Shown here: one piece after another, positions 9,480 through 17,969 of the stretch | Layout of the letters: every line of letters starts with the position of its first letter | Position numbering within the stretch: the stretch's first letter is position 1 | Assembly (NCBI GenBank): GCA_937864115.1 | Contig: CALMII010000024.1 | Coordinates: 1 to 64,000 of the forward strand | Direction of reading: 5' to 3' | Length of the DNA: 64,000 nt | Source of the DNA: an uncultured Steroidobacter sp. | GTDB taxonomy: Bacteria > Pseudomonadota > Gammaproteobacteria > Steroidobacterales > Steroidobacteraceae | Position numbers and translations under genes: made by a program | Notes under the pieces: generated by a model | The model's input: the letters and a program-made list of their open reading frames with translations, nothing else | Database searches by the model: none | Told to the model about the DNA's origin: nothing

Positions 9480-10501
9480 CCGCTGTCTCCGACGAGCGGC
9501 ACGGCGTCGTCGGCAGACCAGTGCAGCGTGACGGGCGCGCCGATGGCGGTGTGTTCGAGGTCGGCCTGGTGACTGACGGATGCGGCAAACATCTCGCCGC
9601 CGGCGAGCTGCACATGGCAGCGGCTGGTCGCGCCGTGATACTGGATATCGACCAGCTTGCCGTCGCAATGAATCGCGCCGGGCGCCGGCGGCCGACTCGC
9701 GGGCTGGATGCGGATCTTCTCCGCACGTACCGCGAAGGGCTGTGCGATGCCAGTGAGTTGCCGGGCAAGCTCGCGACCGGCGACATTGGCGCTGCCGACG
9801 AAGCGCGCGACGAATTCCGTGGCCGGACGCGTATAGAGCGTGCGCGGCGAGTCGAGCTGTTCCAGCCTGCCGTGATTGAACACGGCGACGCGATCCGCCA
9901 TCGACAGCGCTTCGCCCTGGTCGTGCGTGACGAATACGAAGGTGATCGCGAGCTGGCGCTGCAGATTCTTCAGTTCGATCTGCATTTCCTCGCGCAGCTT
10001 GAGATCGAGCGCACCGAGCGGTTCATCGAGCAGCAGCACGCGCGGCCGGTTGATGAGCGCACGCGCGAGCGACACGCGCTGGCGTTGTCCGCCCGAGAGC
10101 TGAGACGGGCGGCGTTGCGCGAGTGCGCCGAGCTTGACGAGCTCCAGCATTTCCATGGCGCGGCGTTGCTGTTCCACGCGCGCGACCTTGCGCACCCGCA
10201 GGCCATACGCAACGTTCTCCAGCACGCTCATGTGCGGAAACAGCGCGTAGTCCTGGAAGACGGTGTTGACGTCGCGCTCGTACGGCGGCAGCCCGGTGAC
10301 GTCCTTGCCGTCGAGCAGAATGTATCCGTTGTCGGGGATGTCGAAACCCGCCACCAGCCGCAGGCAGGTGGTCTTGCCCGATCCCGACGGACCGAGCATG
10401 GCGAAGAATTCGCCGCTGCCGATCTGCAGCGAGACATGGTCGACCGCTCGCACGTCCCCATAGACGCGCGAGACATCCCGAAACTCGATGGCGGCAGTCA
10501 T
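9476..10501 (-). CDS. Polyamine ABC transporter ATPase (YdcT/PotA-like)
   Basis: This 341-residue ATPase energises the importer. Motifs: Walker A GPSGSGKTT (37-45), Q-loop VFQDYALF (Gln83), signature LSGGQ (135-139), Walker B LLLDEP (156-161), switch His193 in VTHDQGEA, and a C-terminal TOBE-like region from about residue 235. This is the CUT1/PotA arrangement. It is separated from the binding-protein gene by a family-B palindrome, which may lower its expression relative to the binding protein. Confidence 0.92.
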   Translation of the reverse strand: MTAAIEFRDVSRVYGDVRAVDHVSLQIGSGEFFAMLGPSGSGKTTCLRLVAGFDIPDNGYILLDGKDVTGLPPYERDVNTVFQDYALFPHMSVLENVAYGLRVRKVARVEQQRRAMEMLELVKLGALAQRRPSQLSGGQRQRVSLARALINRPRVLLLDEPLGALDLKLREEMQIELKNLQRQLAITFVFVTHDQGEALSMADRVAVFNHGRLEQLDSPRTLYTRPATEFVARFVGSANVAGRELARQLTGIAQPFAVRAEKIRIQPASRPPAPGAIHCDGKLVDIQYHGATSRCHVQLAGGEMFAASVSHQADLEHTAIGAPVTLHWSADDAVPLVGDSG

Positions 10502-10519
10502 GGAATGGGAAAGTCAGTG

Positions 10520-10685
10520 TTTCACACGGAGTTCACGGAGACCGCGGAGAACAGAAACAAGATTTCACACAGAGAGCACGGAGAGCACAGAGTTCGGAAC
10601 AGATTTCTATCTCTGTGTTCTCTGTGATCTCTGTGTGAAATCTCCCTTTTCCGAACTCTGTGTGCTCCGTGATCTCCGTGTGAAA
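10520..10685. repeat. Inverted repeat of CACGGAG type (family B), two nested modules
   Basis: TTTCACACGGAG at the left end is mirrored by CTCCGTGTGAAA at the right end. Inside is a second arm pair starting TTTCACACAGAG, with CCGAACTCTGTG mirrored by CACAGAGTTCGG. The arrangement fills almost the entire gap between the binding-protein and ATPase genes. It resembles 7526-7722 in composition and is absent elsewhere in the window. Confidence 0.85.
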
Positions 10686-10693
10686 TCTCCTGC

Positions 10694-11896
10694 TCAGCGA
10701 CCGCCCATGATGGCGACGTAATCGGTCGCCCAGCGGCTGTACGGTACGCAGGCGTCGCCCTGGGTGGCGCACTTCGATTCCGGCGTGCGCCAGAAATGGA
10801 TCTTTTCGAAGTTGTCGAAGCCGTTGTTCTTGCAGCCTTCGGCACCGAGCAGATCGTTGCCGTTGCAGGCGGCGGGAACGACGGGCAGCGATCCGAACCA
10901 CGAGGCCACATCGCCCTGCACCTTGGGCGAGATCGACCACTCCAGCCATTGGTATGCGCAGTTCGGATGCTTCGCGCTGGAATGCATCATCGTGGTATCG
11001 GCCCAGCCGGTGGCGCCTTCGGCTGGAACCGTGCTGGCAACAGGCTGCTTGTTGGCAATCAGCGTATTGACCTGGAAGGGCCAGGTGCTGGAGGCGACGA
11101 CGCCTTCATTCGTGAAGTCCTGCACCTGCACGTTGGCGTCGTGCCAGTAGCGCTGCACCAGCGGATGCTGCTTGCGCAGCAGGTCGAGCGCCGCCGTGTA
11201 CTGGGCCTCGGTCAGTTCGTAGGGATCCTTGATGCCGAGCTCAGGCTTGGTGCTCATCAGGTAGAGCGCGGCGTCGGCGATGTAGATCGGACCGTCGTAG
11301 GCCTGGATGCGGCCCTTGTTGCTCTTGCCGTCCGGAAGTTTCTGTTCTTCGAACAGGATCTTCCATGAGGTGGGCGCGTCCTTGAAGACGGTCGTGTTGT
11401 ACATGAGCACGTTGGGTCCCCACTGGTAGGGCACGCCGTAGTGCTTGCCATCGACGAAGTGCCACGGGGCTTCCTTGATGCGCGGGTCGAGCGTGTCGTA
11501 CGAAGGAACGCGCGCGATGTCGACGGGCTGCACCGTACCGCCGCGAATGAGCCGCAACGAGGCGTCGCCGGAGGCGGTGACGAGATCGTAGCCGCCCTGG
11601 GTCATCAGCGAGACCATCTCGTCGGACGTGCCGGCGGTCTTCACATTGACCTTGCAACCGGTATCGGTTTCGAACTTGCTGACCCAGTCGTAGCTCCTGT
11701 CGGTTTCACCGCGCTCGATATAGCCCGGCCAGGCCACGATATCGACCTGGCCCTCGAGCGCGGTCGTGGCGGCGGCTGACGTTGCAGCGGCGGGCGCAGC
11801 GGCTTCTTCCTGCTTCTTGCCGCACGCGGTCACGAGGATCGCGATCGACGTCATGAGAACGACGCGCGCGGTACGGGAATCGGTGAGTGATCGCAT
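10694..11896 (-). CDS. Polyamine ABC transporter substrate-binding lipoprotein (YdcS/PotD-like)
   Basis: The 400-residue exported protein has a lipobox (ILVTAC, Cys25) followed by an Ala/Thr-rich linker, so it is anchored on the periplasmic side of a membrane. The mature part resembles PotD/PotF-type type II binding proteins (VDIVAWPGYIERG, GYDLVTASGDASLRLI, YGVPYQWGPNVLMYN). As first gene of the run it should bind the polyamine and deliver it to the permeases. GGGAGAA lies next to ATG 11896, a strong ribosome site. The exact polyamine is inferred from the adjacent PatD-like dehydrogenase. Confidence 0.9.
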   Translation of the reverse strand: MRSLTDSRTARVVLMTSIAILVTACGKKQEEAAAPAAATSAAATTALEGQVDIVAWPGYIERGETDRSYDWVSKFETDTGCKVNVKTAGTSDEMVSLMTQGGYDLVTASGDASLRLIRGGTVQPVDIARVPSYDTLDPRIKEAPWHFVDGKHYGVPYQWGPNVLMYNTTVFKDAPTSWKILFEEQKLPDGKSNKGRIQAYDGPIYIADAALYLMSTKPELGIKDPYELTEAQYTAALDLLRKQHPLVQRYWHDANVQVQDFTNEGVVASSTWPFQVNTLIANKQPVASTVPAEGATGWADTTMMHSSAKHPNCAYQWLEWSISPKVQGDVASWFGSLPVVPAACNGNDLLGAEGCKNNGFDNFEKIHFWRTPESKCATQGDACVPYSRWATDYVAIMGGR

Positions 11897-12016
11897 AAAT
11901 TCTCCCGGTTGGAATTGCTCTTGAAGAACGATCCGAGGATGCGATTCGGGCGGCCGGCGTTGGCCAGGAATCGGGCGGGAGTGTAGCGCCGCGCAGGAAC
12001 TGCGGGCAGGGCGGAT

Positions 12017-12757
12017 TTACATCGTTCCCGAGAGCGAGAAGGGACGTCGCCCCTGGGCATCGGGCGTGCCGAGGATCTGCAGCGAATCCGTCATGGACTG
12101 GCTTGCCTCGGGTCGGGTGGCCACGGAGCCTTCGATGAGATAACTGCGATTGGCGCTCAGCCGGACGTTGCCCGCGATCTCCAGCGGGCCGCCCATGTCG
12201 GACAGCGCGCCGACCAGTTCATTGCCGGTGAGTTCGGGCGGGAAGATGATCTTGTAGCTGCCCATCCCGACCGGCTTGCGTGCCGGCCCGACGAGATCGA
12301 TGACTTCGAGGGTGCCGTCGGCACCGACCGGCCATCCGTTCGTGAGGTCCAGTCGCGCCAGTCGCATGTTCAACGTACCTGTCCAGCCGCCGGGCATCGC
12401 CCCGGGCGGCAATGAGGCCAGCGGCAGCGAGCCGGTGAACTGGGTCAGCGAGAGATCTTCGCCGCCGGAAGTCGCAACGGTTGCCTGCAGAAAACCGTCG
12501 CTGCGCGTCACCTTCACATCGGCCTTCAGCTTCAGGGCCAGCAGCGGCAATGCATGAAGTTTCCACGTGATGCTACCGATCGGCGCCCCACCCACGACGA
12601 CGGTCGCCGCCCGTCCATTCCAGGCCGTTCCTTCCGTTCCGGCAGCCACCACGCCCGGCGGCAGGAACGAAGCGACGACGCTGGCCGGCACCGTGACCAG
12701 CGCAAACACGAGATAGGCCGCGACGCCGAGCGCGACCATGAGCCAGACTTTTTTCAT
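12017..12757 (-). CDS. gspN: Type II secretion system protein N
   Basis: This 246-residue protein has one N-terminal membrane anchor (MKKVWLMVALGVAAYLVFAL) and a periplasmic domain typical of GspN (WNGRAATVVVGGAPIGSITW, GGWTGTLNM). It is an accessory inner-membrane component of type II secretion. It begins directly at the stop of gspM (no spacer), in the expected order L-M-N, and is the last gene of the operon. Confidence 0.88.
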   Translation of the reverse strand: MKKVWLMVALGVAAYLVFALVTVPASVVASFLPPGVVAAGTEGTAWNGRAATVVVGGAPIGSITWKLHALPLLALKLKADVKVTRSDGFLQATVATSGGEDLSLTQFTGSLPLASLPPGAMPGGWTGTLNMRLARLDLTNGWPVGADGTLEVIDLVGPARKPVGMGSYKIIFPPELTGNELVGALSDMGGPLEIAGNVRLSANRSYLIEGSVATRPEASQSMTDSLQILGTPDAQGRRPFSLSGTM

Positions 12758-13255
12758 TCAGGTGGGAGCGCGATTCAGCACGAGGCTGGCGTTGACGAGA
12801 CCGGGACGCGATGCCTTGTCGAACGTGGCCTGTTCGATGCTGATGGCGTGGGCCTGTTGCAGGTTGCCCAGGCATTTCACGAGGACGTTGAAGGCCGCCG
12901 CCTCGAGGCGCACGCGGATGCCGTTGTCACCGTTCGGCGTCTGGCCGGTGAGCGCCGAGCCGACACCGCACTCGCGCGCCGTGCGATCGACGAGAACGAC
13001 CAGCGATTCGCCCGTGGGTCCGCTGCCGATCGGCTGATTGGCGCCGAGCGTCAGGACCTCGCCCGCGACGCTGCGCATCCAGGCCAGATCCGCTTCCTTG
13101 CGCTGCACGCGTTCGCTGCGCTCATGCAGCGCCTTGTAGAACGGTGCGAGGGCCAGCGTATAGAGGGCGACAGCGACGACGATGAGGCCGCCCGCGAGCA
13201 CGATGACGCGTTCGCGCGGTTTGAGGGTTCGGTACCAGTCCTGGATCTTCTGCAT
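12758..13255 (-). CDS. gspM: Type II secretion system protein M
   Basis: This small bitopic inner-membrane protein (165 residues) has a short cytoplasmic N-terminus (WYRTLKPRERVIV), one membrane helix at about 18-38 and a periplasmic ferredoxin-like part. GspM binds GspL in the assembly platform. The Lys-Pro-Arg-Glu-Arg stretch before the helix is typical of the family. It sits 16 nt after gspL. Confidence 0.9.
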   Translation of the reverse strand: MQKIQDWYRTLKPRERVIVLAGGLIVVAVALYTLALAPFYKALHERSERVQRKEADLAWMRSVAGEVLTLGANQPIGSGPTGESLVVLVDRTARECGVGSALTGQTPNGDNGIRVRLEAAAFNVLVKCLGNLQQAHAISIEQATFDKASRPGLVNASLVLNRAPT

Positions 13256-13271
13256 GAACGTGCTTCCTGTC

Positions 13272-14537
13272 TCAGGCGCCCGACTGCTTGAGTTTCAGAC
13301 GCCCTTCGATCTTCGAATCGCGGGGACTGGCCGACTGGATCTCGGCGGAGAAACCGCGTTCGACGGCAACGTGCTGGATCTTGTCGAGCTGATCGACGGA
13401 AGGGGCAAGGATTCGGAGATCGGTGGCCCTGTCGCGGTACGACAGGGCTTCGAGGCTGGCGCCCGGCGCCTGGGCCATCGCGTCGACGAGCATGCCCAGC
13501 GTCGTGAGCACGCCGCTGGTCGGGCCGCTGCCGCGCAAGGCATTGAGCCGCATCTCGACCTGCTTGCGCGCACCAATTGCATCCGGCACCGGTGCTCCCG
13601 GCATCGCCTGCTGGAACACCTGTGCGATCTCGGCGTCGAGGCGTTGCTCCTTGCGCTGCAGATCGAAGAACTGCCAGGCATTGAGCCCGACATGCAGCGC
13701 GAGGAAGGCGACCAGCAATGCGGCCGCATAACGCCACGGCGCGAACGACATGCGCAGGCGGGTCTTCGGCGCGAAGGCGCCCTGCAGCAGATTGATCGAC
13801 GGCTTCGTCATCACGTTGGCCGCCAGCAGCGGCAGCGGGCCGTCGGGCAGCAGCTTCAGTTGCAGGCTGGCCGTGAACTCGCGCAGACCTTCGAACAGGT
13901 CGCGCTCGTGCTCGTACACGCTTTCGGTCAGGTAGATCGTCACGTGTTCGCGCGAGTCGTCGCCCGATGCCAGCCCGAGCTGCACCGCTTCGATCAGCGG
14001 CTGCACGTCGAGGACCGCACCGGGTGTCGCTTCGCGCTGCACGAACACGCGCGCGTCGTCGACCAGGAGCGTGACGCCGTTGGGCGTGACGGGCAGGGCG
14101 GCCGTCTCCGGATAGATCGCATCGACGTGGAGACTGGCACTGCGCAATGCCTCCACCCAGGACTGCATCTGTTCGCGCGCAACGGCGGCGACGGGCGTGC
14201 CGGGACGATCGTCGCGACGTCCGACGGCGAAGTGCAGATCGTCGATGTCGGTCGCCATCTGTTCTTCCAGCGCGAACGGCACCACCTGCAGCAGCTTGGC
14301 GCCGCTCTTCACCGGCAGGACGGGTTCGGCGAGATAGACGTCGGTGCCCGGAACGATGACGATCACTTTGCGACCGCCGGCAAACCCGGCGGCATTGGCC
14401 AGCGGACCGGATTGCACATTGCCGTGACGCGCACCGCTGCCATCGACGGCGATCCATTCAGCATCGATGGATTGCGGAACGTCGCTTGCGACGGCGGACG
14501 AAGTGGGTTTGAGGCGGATGACCAGCGCTTCTGTCAT
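13272..14537 (-). CDS. gspL: Type II secretion system protein L
   Basis: The 421-residue protein has an actin-like cytoplasmic domain (about 1-250), one membrane helix near 285-305 (YAAALLVAFLALHVGLNAWQ) and a periplasmic C-terminal domain. GspL links the secretion ATPase GspE to GspM and the pseudopilus. ATG 14537 overlaps the gspK stop by one base (TGATG), which fixes the start. gspC, D, E and F are not in the window, so the rest of the apparatus must be encoded elsewhere if functional. Confidence 0.9.
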   Translation of the reverse strand: MTEALVIRLKPTSSAVASDVPQSIDAEWIAVDGSGARHGNVQSGPLANAAGFAGGRKVIVIVPGTDVYLAEPVLPVKSGAKLLQVVPFALEEQMATDIDDLHFAVGRRDDRPGTPVAAVAREQMQSWVEALRSASLHVDAIYPETAALPVTPNGVTLLVDDARVFVQREATPGAVLDVQPLIEAVQLGLASGDDSREHVTIYLTESVYEHERDLFEGLREFTASLQLKLLPDGPLPLLAANVMTKPSINLLQGAFAPKTRLRMSFAPWRYAAALLVAFLALHVGLNAWQFFDLQRKEQRLDAEIAQVFQQAMPGAPVPDAIGARKQVEMRLNALRGSGPTSGVLTTLGMLVDAMAQAPGASLEALSYRDRATDLRILAPSVDQLDKIQHVAVERGFSAEIQSASPRDSKIEGRLKLKQSGA

Positions 14538-15529
14538 CAGTCGGTTCCGAAGCTTCTCAGGATGGGACGCACCATTCCATTGGTACGATTCAGAAGACTG
14601 TACAGGGTGAACTGGGTAGTGCCAATAGTGACCCAGACGTTGGCGCGGAAGTAACTGCTGCTCTCGTCGATGACGCGGCCGTCCTGATACTCCTGTCTGA
14701 CCTTGGCATCGAGCTGCGCATTGAAATCCTGGAGACTGGGAAAGCAGCGCAGCTTGCGCATCTCGATGACGTTCTTGCGATCGCGCGTGAACTGGCTCAC
14801 GCCATTGCCGAGCAGCGCGTCGAGCACTTCGGGCGCTGCGGTACACAGATTGATTGCCGTTCCCGGCGGCAATGCGGTGACGAACGGTTCGAGGCGCCGG
14901 TAGCGCTCGAGGCCGAACTCGTTCAATGCCAGCAGTTCGCTGGCGCGGGTGATGCGCATGTTCGGCGGCCGGTAGGCCGGCGTCAGCGAGGTGTAGACGT
15001 TGTCCTCGGCGCCGTCGGGGAAGTTCGGGTTGATGTCGGAGTCGAGCCAGTCGACGATCATGTCGGCCCACTTGTCTTCGAGTTCCAGCAGCGCCAGCAG
15101 ATTCTTGAAGCGCTGCACGGCGGCCGGATCGGCCACGAGTTCGCCGTTGTCGACCTTGACGAGGCTGTTGAGATTGAACCGGCCCTGCATGTCTTCGAGC
15201 TGGCCGGCGACTTCGCCGCCATCGACGGGAATCGGCGGAATCGGCGTCGCCCATTCCTCCGTGAAGTCGTCGACCTTCGAACCGCCGTTCGACGCATCGC
15301 GTTTCAGGATGTCGGCCGCCCAGGCTTCGGCGCCCATCGCCACTTCGAATCCCTGGTCGAGCGCGAACATGGTCGCGGCGCGACGCTGGTCGAGATAGGC
15401 CTTGAAGCCGACGTTCACCGCGAGAATGGTGGCCAGCGCCACGATCAGCACCGCCGTGATCAACGCGACGCCGCGCTGATGTTTTGCGGCCTGTCGCCTG
15501 TCGCCTGTCGCCTGTCGCCCGGATCTCAT
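14537..15529 (-). CDS. gspK: Type II secretion minor pseudopilin GspK
   Basis: This 330-residue protein is the large tip pseudopilin. It has the prepilin-type signal HQRG|VALITAV followed by a hydrophobic helix, and the long globular part typical of GspK (MQGRFNLNSLV, DWLDSD). As usual for GspK, position 5 of the mature protein is not Glu. ATG 15529 overlaps the gspJ stop as ATGA. The N-terminal leader (codons 4-13) is encoded by a four-copy heptanucleotide repeat, so copy-number change would shift the frame. Confidence 0.92.
   Translation of the reverse strand: MRSGRQATGDRRQAAKHQRGVALITAVLIVALATILAVNVGFKAYLDQRRAATMFALDQGFEVAMGAEAWAADILKRDASNGGSKVDDFTEEWATPIPPIPVDGGEVAGQLEDMQGRFNLNSLVKVDNGELVADPAAVQRFKNLLALLELEDKWADMIVDWLDSDINPNFPDGAEDNVYTSLTPAYRPPNMRITRASELLALNEFGLERYRRLEPFVTALPPGTAINLCTAAPEVLDALLGNGVSQFTRDRKNVIEMRKLRCFPSLQDFNAQLDAKVRQEYQDGRVIDESSSYFRANVWVTIGTTQFTLYSLLNRTNGMVRPILRSFGTD
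15491..15518. repeat. Four-copy heptanucleotide tandem repeat in the gspK leader
   Basis: CTGTCGC occurs four times without interruption at 15491-15518 (plus strand), about 10 nt inside the 5' end of gspK. Since seven is not a multiple of three, gain or loss of one unit would frameshift gspK before its prepilin cleavage site. It matches the layout of a contingency locus, though four copies is short. Confidence 0.85.
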
Positions 15530-16155
15530 CCCGCGACCTCCACGACCCGCACGATCTTGCCCCAGTCTTCGAGCTCCAGCGTGATCTCTACGGCGATGGG
15601 CAGGGCATAGCGCAGCGTCGGACCGGAGAAACCGAGCGGCGGCCACTGTTCCTTCCAGTCGCGATCGGCGCCCATGTAGCGCACCGACACGCTCTTCACC
15701 CTGTCGAGCAGCACGACGCTCACCGGCTCGACGCTCTGGGTCCGGTCGAGCACCGGCCAGTAGTCGCGATAGAGCTCCGTGTCTTCCAGTCGATAGGAAA
15801 CGCGCTGCAGCGTCGGGCGCGGCACGCCCGCGGGATTGCTCCATCCGGAATGCGTGAGCTCGATGCCGCCGGTTTCGCCGCCCGCGCGCAAGGCGGGAAC
15901 AGGATCCTCGCCGAGCGCAGGGCGCACCGCGCGCGGTTCGAGCAGGGCGAAATCCTGGCTCATGCGCATCATCGTCGCCTGGATGGCGCGGGTACGTGCG
16001 GTGCCTTCATCGACGCGATCGGTCTGCTTCATCAGTTCGTTGTAGCCCGTCATCGCCAGCATGCCGACGATGACGAAGATCGCGACCGCGATCAGCACTT
16101 CGAGCAGCGTGAAGCCGCGCGCCTTCGATCCACCCGTGTGCGCGATGGGCTTCAC
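15526..16155 (-). CDS. gspJ: Type II secretion minor pseudopilin GspJ
   Basis: This 209-residue pseudopilin has a prepilin leader ending in KARG|FTLLEVLIAV (Glu at mature position 5) and a C-terminal GspJ region with YRLEDTELYRDYWPVLDRT, typical of the family. It joins GspI and GspK at the tip of the pseudopilus. Its start overlaps the gspI stop as ATGA (16152-16155). Confidence 0.92.
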   Translation of the reverse strand: MKPIAHTGGSKARGFTLLEVLIAVAIFVIVGMLAMTGYNELMKQTDRVDEGTARTRAIQATMMRMSQDFALLEPRAVRPALGEDPVPALRAGGETGGIELTHSGWSNPAGVPRPTLQRVSYRLEDTELYRDYWPVLDRTQSVEPVSVVLLDRVKSVSVRYMGADRDWKEQWPPLGFSGPTLRYALPIAVEITLELEDWGKIVRVVEVAG

Positions 16156-16721
16156 TCGGTCGGCTCCGGTTCCGGAATGACGGGCGTGTCGACCGGTTCG
16201 CCCGGATCTGGCTGAGCGGGCGGCGGCGGGTCCTGATCTTTCTTGTCGTCGTCCTTCTTGCCATCGTCCTTGCCGTCGCCCTGTTCGTTCCCCGATTGCT
16301 GCCAGAGCACCGCGGTCGTACCGGGTGGGGCGATCGCCGTGCCATAGAAGCCGGTCACGAAGGCGAGCGACGATTTCTCGTCGGCATCTTCCGGGCGCAC
16401 GCTGACTTCGATGCGGCGCACGCTCTCGAGCGGGCTCTGCGTGACTTCCATGGTCCAGCGCCAGCGGCGGTCGGCCATTTCGACTTCGTCGGAGGTCTTG
16501 TCGATCTTGGGCGGGCTGGGTGCGAGACGGGTCAGGGTGAGCTGGTTCATCGCCACCCAGTGCGCCACGGTCTTGTCGCGTACGTAGGTGCTGTTGCGTG
16601 CGGTTTCGCTGACGGCCTGGATCACGGCGAGCATGCCGAGCGAGACGATCACGAGCGCAGCCAGCACTTCGATCAGCGTGAAGCCGCGCAGACGCCGGCG
16701 GAAGGAATCAGCGCTTCGCAT
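16152..16721 (-). CDS. gspI: Type II secretion minor pseudopilin GspI, with an extra acidic/Pro-rich tail
   Basis: The 189-residue protein has a prepilin leader RLRG|FTLIEVLAAL and the GspI region NQLTLTRLAP. The last 50 or so residues are an unusual low-complexity tail: a Gly/Asp/Lys block (GDGKDDGKKDDDKKDQD) followed by a Pro/Glu block ending PVIPEPEPTE. Typical GspI is about 120-130 residues, so the tail is an addition. ATG 16721 overlaps gspH by 14 nt and places the leader correctly. Confidence 0.9.
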   Translation of the reverse strand: MRSADSFRRRLRGFTLIEVLAALVIVSLGMLAVIQAVSETARNSTYVRDKTVAHWVAMNQLTLTRLAPSPPKIDKTSDEVEMADRRWRWTMEVTQSPLESVRRIEVSVRPEDADEKSSLAFVTGFYGTAIAPPGTTAVLWQQSGNEQGDGKDDGKKDDDKKDQDPPPPAQPDPGEPVDTPVIPEPEPTE

Positions 16722-17370
16722 TGCGCGCGTCCTTCTCTTTGTCCTTGTCGGTCGGTGGCCTGGTCTGCGCGATGACCGACCAGGGCTCCATGCCCGCGCG
16801 GCGCTCGAGGCGCAGATCGGTGTCGGGTAGCGAGACCACGCGCCAGATGGCCGGTTCGGAATCGCGCTCGACCTGCAGTTCGAAGGGCATGACATCGCCG
16901 CTCGACAGAATGAAGATCTGCGGCAGCCACTTCTTGTCCTCGTCCTTGTCGGAGCGATCCACCGGGCCGGGCTTCATGACGATCTCGCGCGCTTCCACCC
17001 ACAGGCGGAAACGCAAGCCCTCGGGTGCGACGCGCGGAGCGAACAGCGGATCGCCATCGATGGGCAGCCAGCGCTTTTCGCGGCCGTCGTAGCGCAGGAA
17101 TTCATAGCCGGTCGCCGAGACGAACATGCCGAGATCCAGACCCTGCAGTTCCGTTTCCTCGCGCGCCTGTTTGAGGACGGCCCAGATGCGCTGCATCTGT
17201 TCTTCGGATTCGCGGTCGCGGCCGAGCACGCCGATCGACAGCGTCGCCGAGGCCACGATGACGCCGATGACGATGATGACGACCAGAATTTCCAGCAACG
17301 TGAAGCCCGCCGCGCTACGCGATGTCGCGCGATGCGAAGAGGGATGCGTGGACCGGTGGATGCCTGGCAT
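16708..17370 (-). CDS. gspH: Type II secretion minor pseudopilin GspH
   Basis: This 220-residue pseudopilin has a prepilin leader SAAG|FTLLEILVVI and a GspH-type C-terminal part with LQVERD. It is thought to sit below the GspI-J-K tip. Its end is highly charged (DKDKEKDARNAKR), echoing the GspI tail. Met at 17370 gives a 22-residue leader, longer than usual but acceptable. Confidence 0.88.
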   Translation of the reverse strand: MPGIHRSTHPSSHRATSRSAAGFTLLEILVVIIVIGVIVASATLSIGVLGRDRESEEQMQRIWAVLKQAREETELQGLDLGMFVSATGYEFLRYDGREKRWLPIDGDPLFAPRVAPEGLRFRLWVEAREIVMKPGPVDRSDKDEDKKWLPQIFILSSGDVMPFELQVERDSEPAIWRVVSLPDTDLRLERRAGMEPWSVIAQTRPPTDKDKEKDARNAKR

Positions 17371-17421
17371 GGGAAGCCGGCGGGTGCCGGAAATGGCTGC
17401 GCCGTCGAACGGCGCAACTCG

Positions 17422-17886
17422 TTACTCTATGGTCCAGTTGCCGACGTCGGCATTGATGCCTTCGCCGCCTTCGACGCCGTCGGCTCCCAGCGTGAACAGA
17501 TCGTACTCGCCGTGCGAACCGGGATTCTGGTAGTGGTAATCGTTGCCCCACGGATCCTTGCGCAGGCCGCTGATGTAACCGCCTTCGCGCCAGTTGCGGA
17601 TCGAGGTGTCGCCAGGCTTGGCGACGAGCGCAGCGAGTCCCTGATCGGTCGTCGGATACTTGAAGTTGTCCATGCGGAACAGGTTCAGGGCGGTTTCGTA
17701 CGAACGGATATCCTGCTTGGCCTTGGCGATCTGCGCATCGTCGATGCGGCGAATGACATTCGGCGCGACCAGCGCGGCCAGAATGCCGAGGATGACCACC
17801 ACGACCATGATTTCGATCAGTGTGAAGCCGCGCGCGAGACGCAGCGAGGTCAGTCGGGAGACACGGGTAACGGGCATGTCATGCAA
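17422..17886 (-). CDS. gspG: Type II secretion major pseudopilin GspG
   Basis: This 154-residue major pseudopilin has leader LARG|FTLIEIMVVV, the conserved YPTTDQGLAALV motif and the DPWGNDY and SHGEYDLFTLGADG loop of the GspG calcium site. It polymerises into the pseudopilus that pushes folded proteins through the secretin. AAGGA lies five bases before ATG 17886. It is the first gene of gspGHIJKLMN. The 83-nt divergent gap to the rhombosortase holds TATGAT on the minus strand, a candidate -10 box. Confidence 0.95.
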   Translation of the reverse strand: MHDMPVTRVSRLTSLRLARGFTLIEIMVVVVILGILAALVAPNVIRRIDDAQIAKAKQDIRSYETALNLFRMDNFKYPTTDQGLAALVAKPGDTSIRNWREGGYISGLRKDPWGNDYHYQNPGSHGEYDLFTLGADGVEGGEGINADVGNWTIE

Positions 17887-17969
17887 TCCTTATGAGAATC
17901 GACACAGAGCCATGATGCTGAAAGCGACCCTGCGAAACGCGCCGGATCATAACAAAGCAGGATGAAAGC

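Noticed and set aside
17887..17969. Riboswitch or tRNA in the gspG-rhombosortase gap
   Set aside because: Only 83 nt with a candidate -10 box and ribosome sites; no stable fold or tRNA features are visible.
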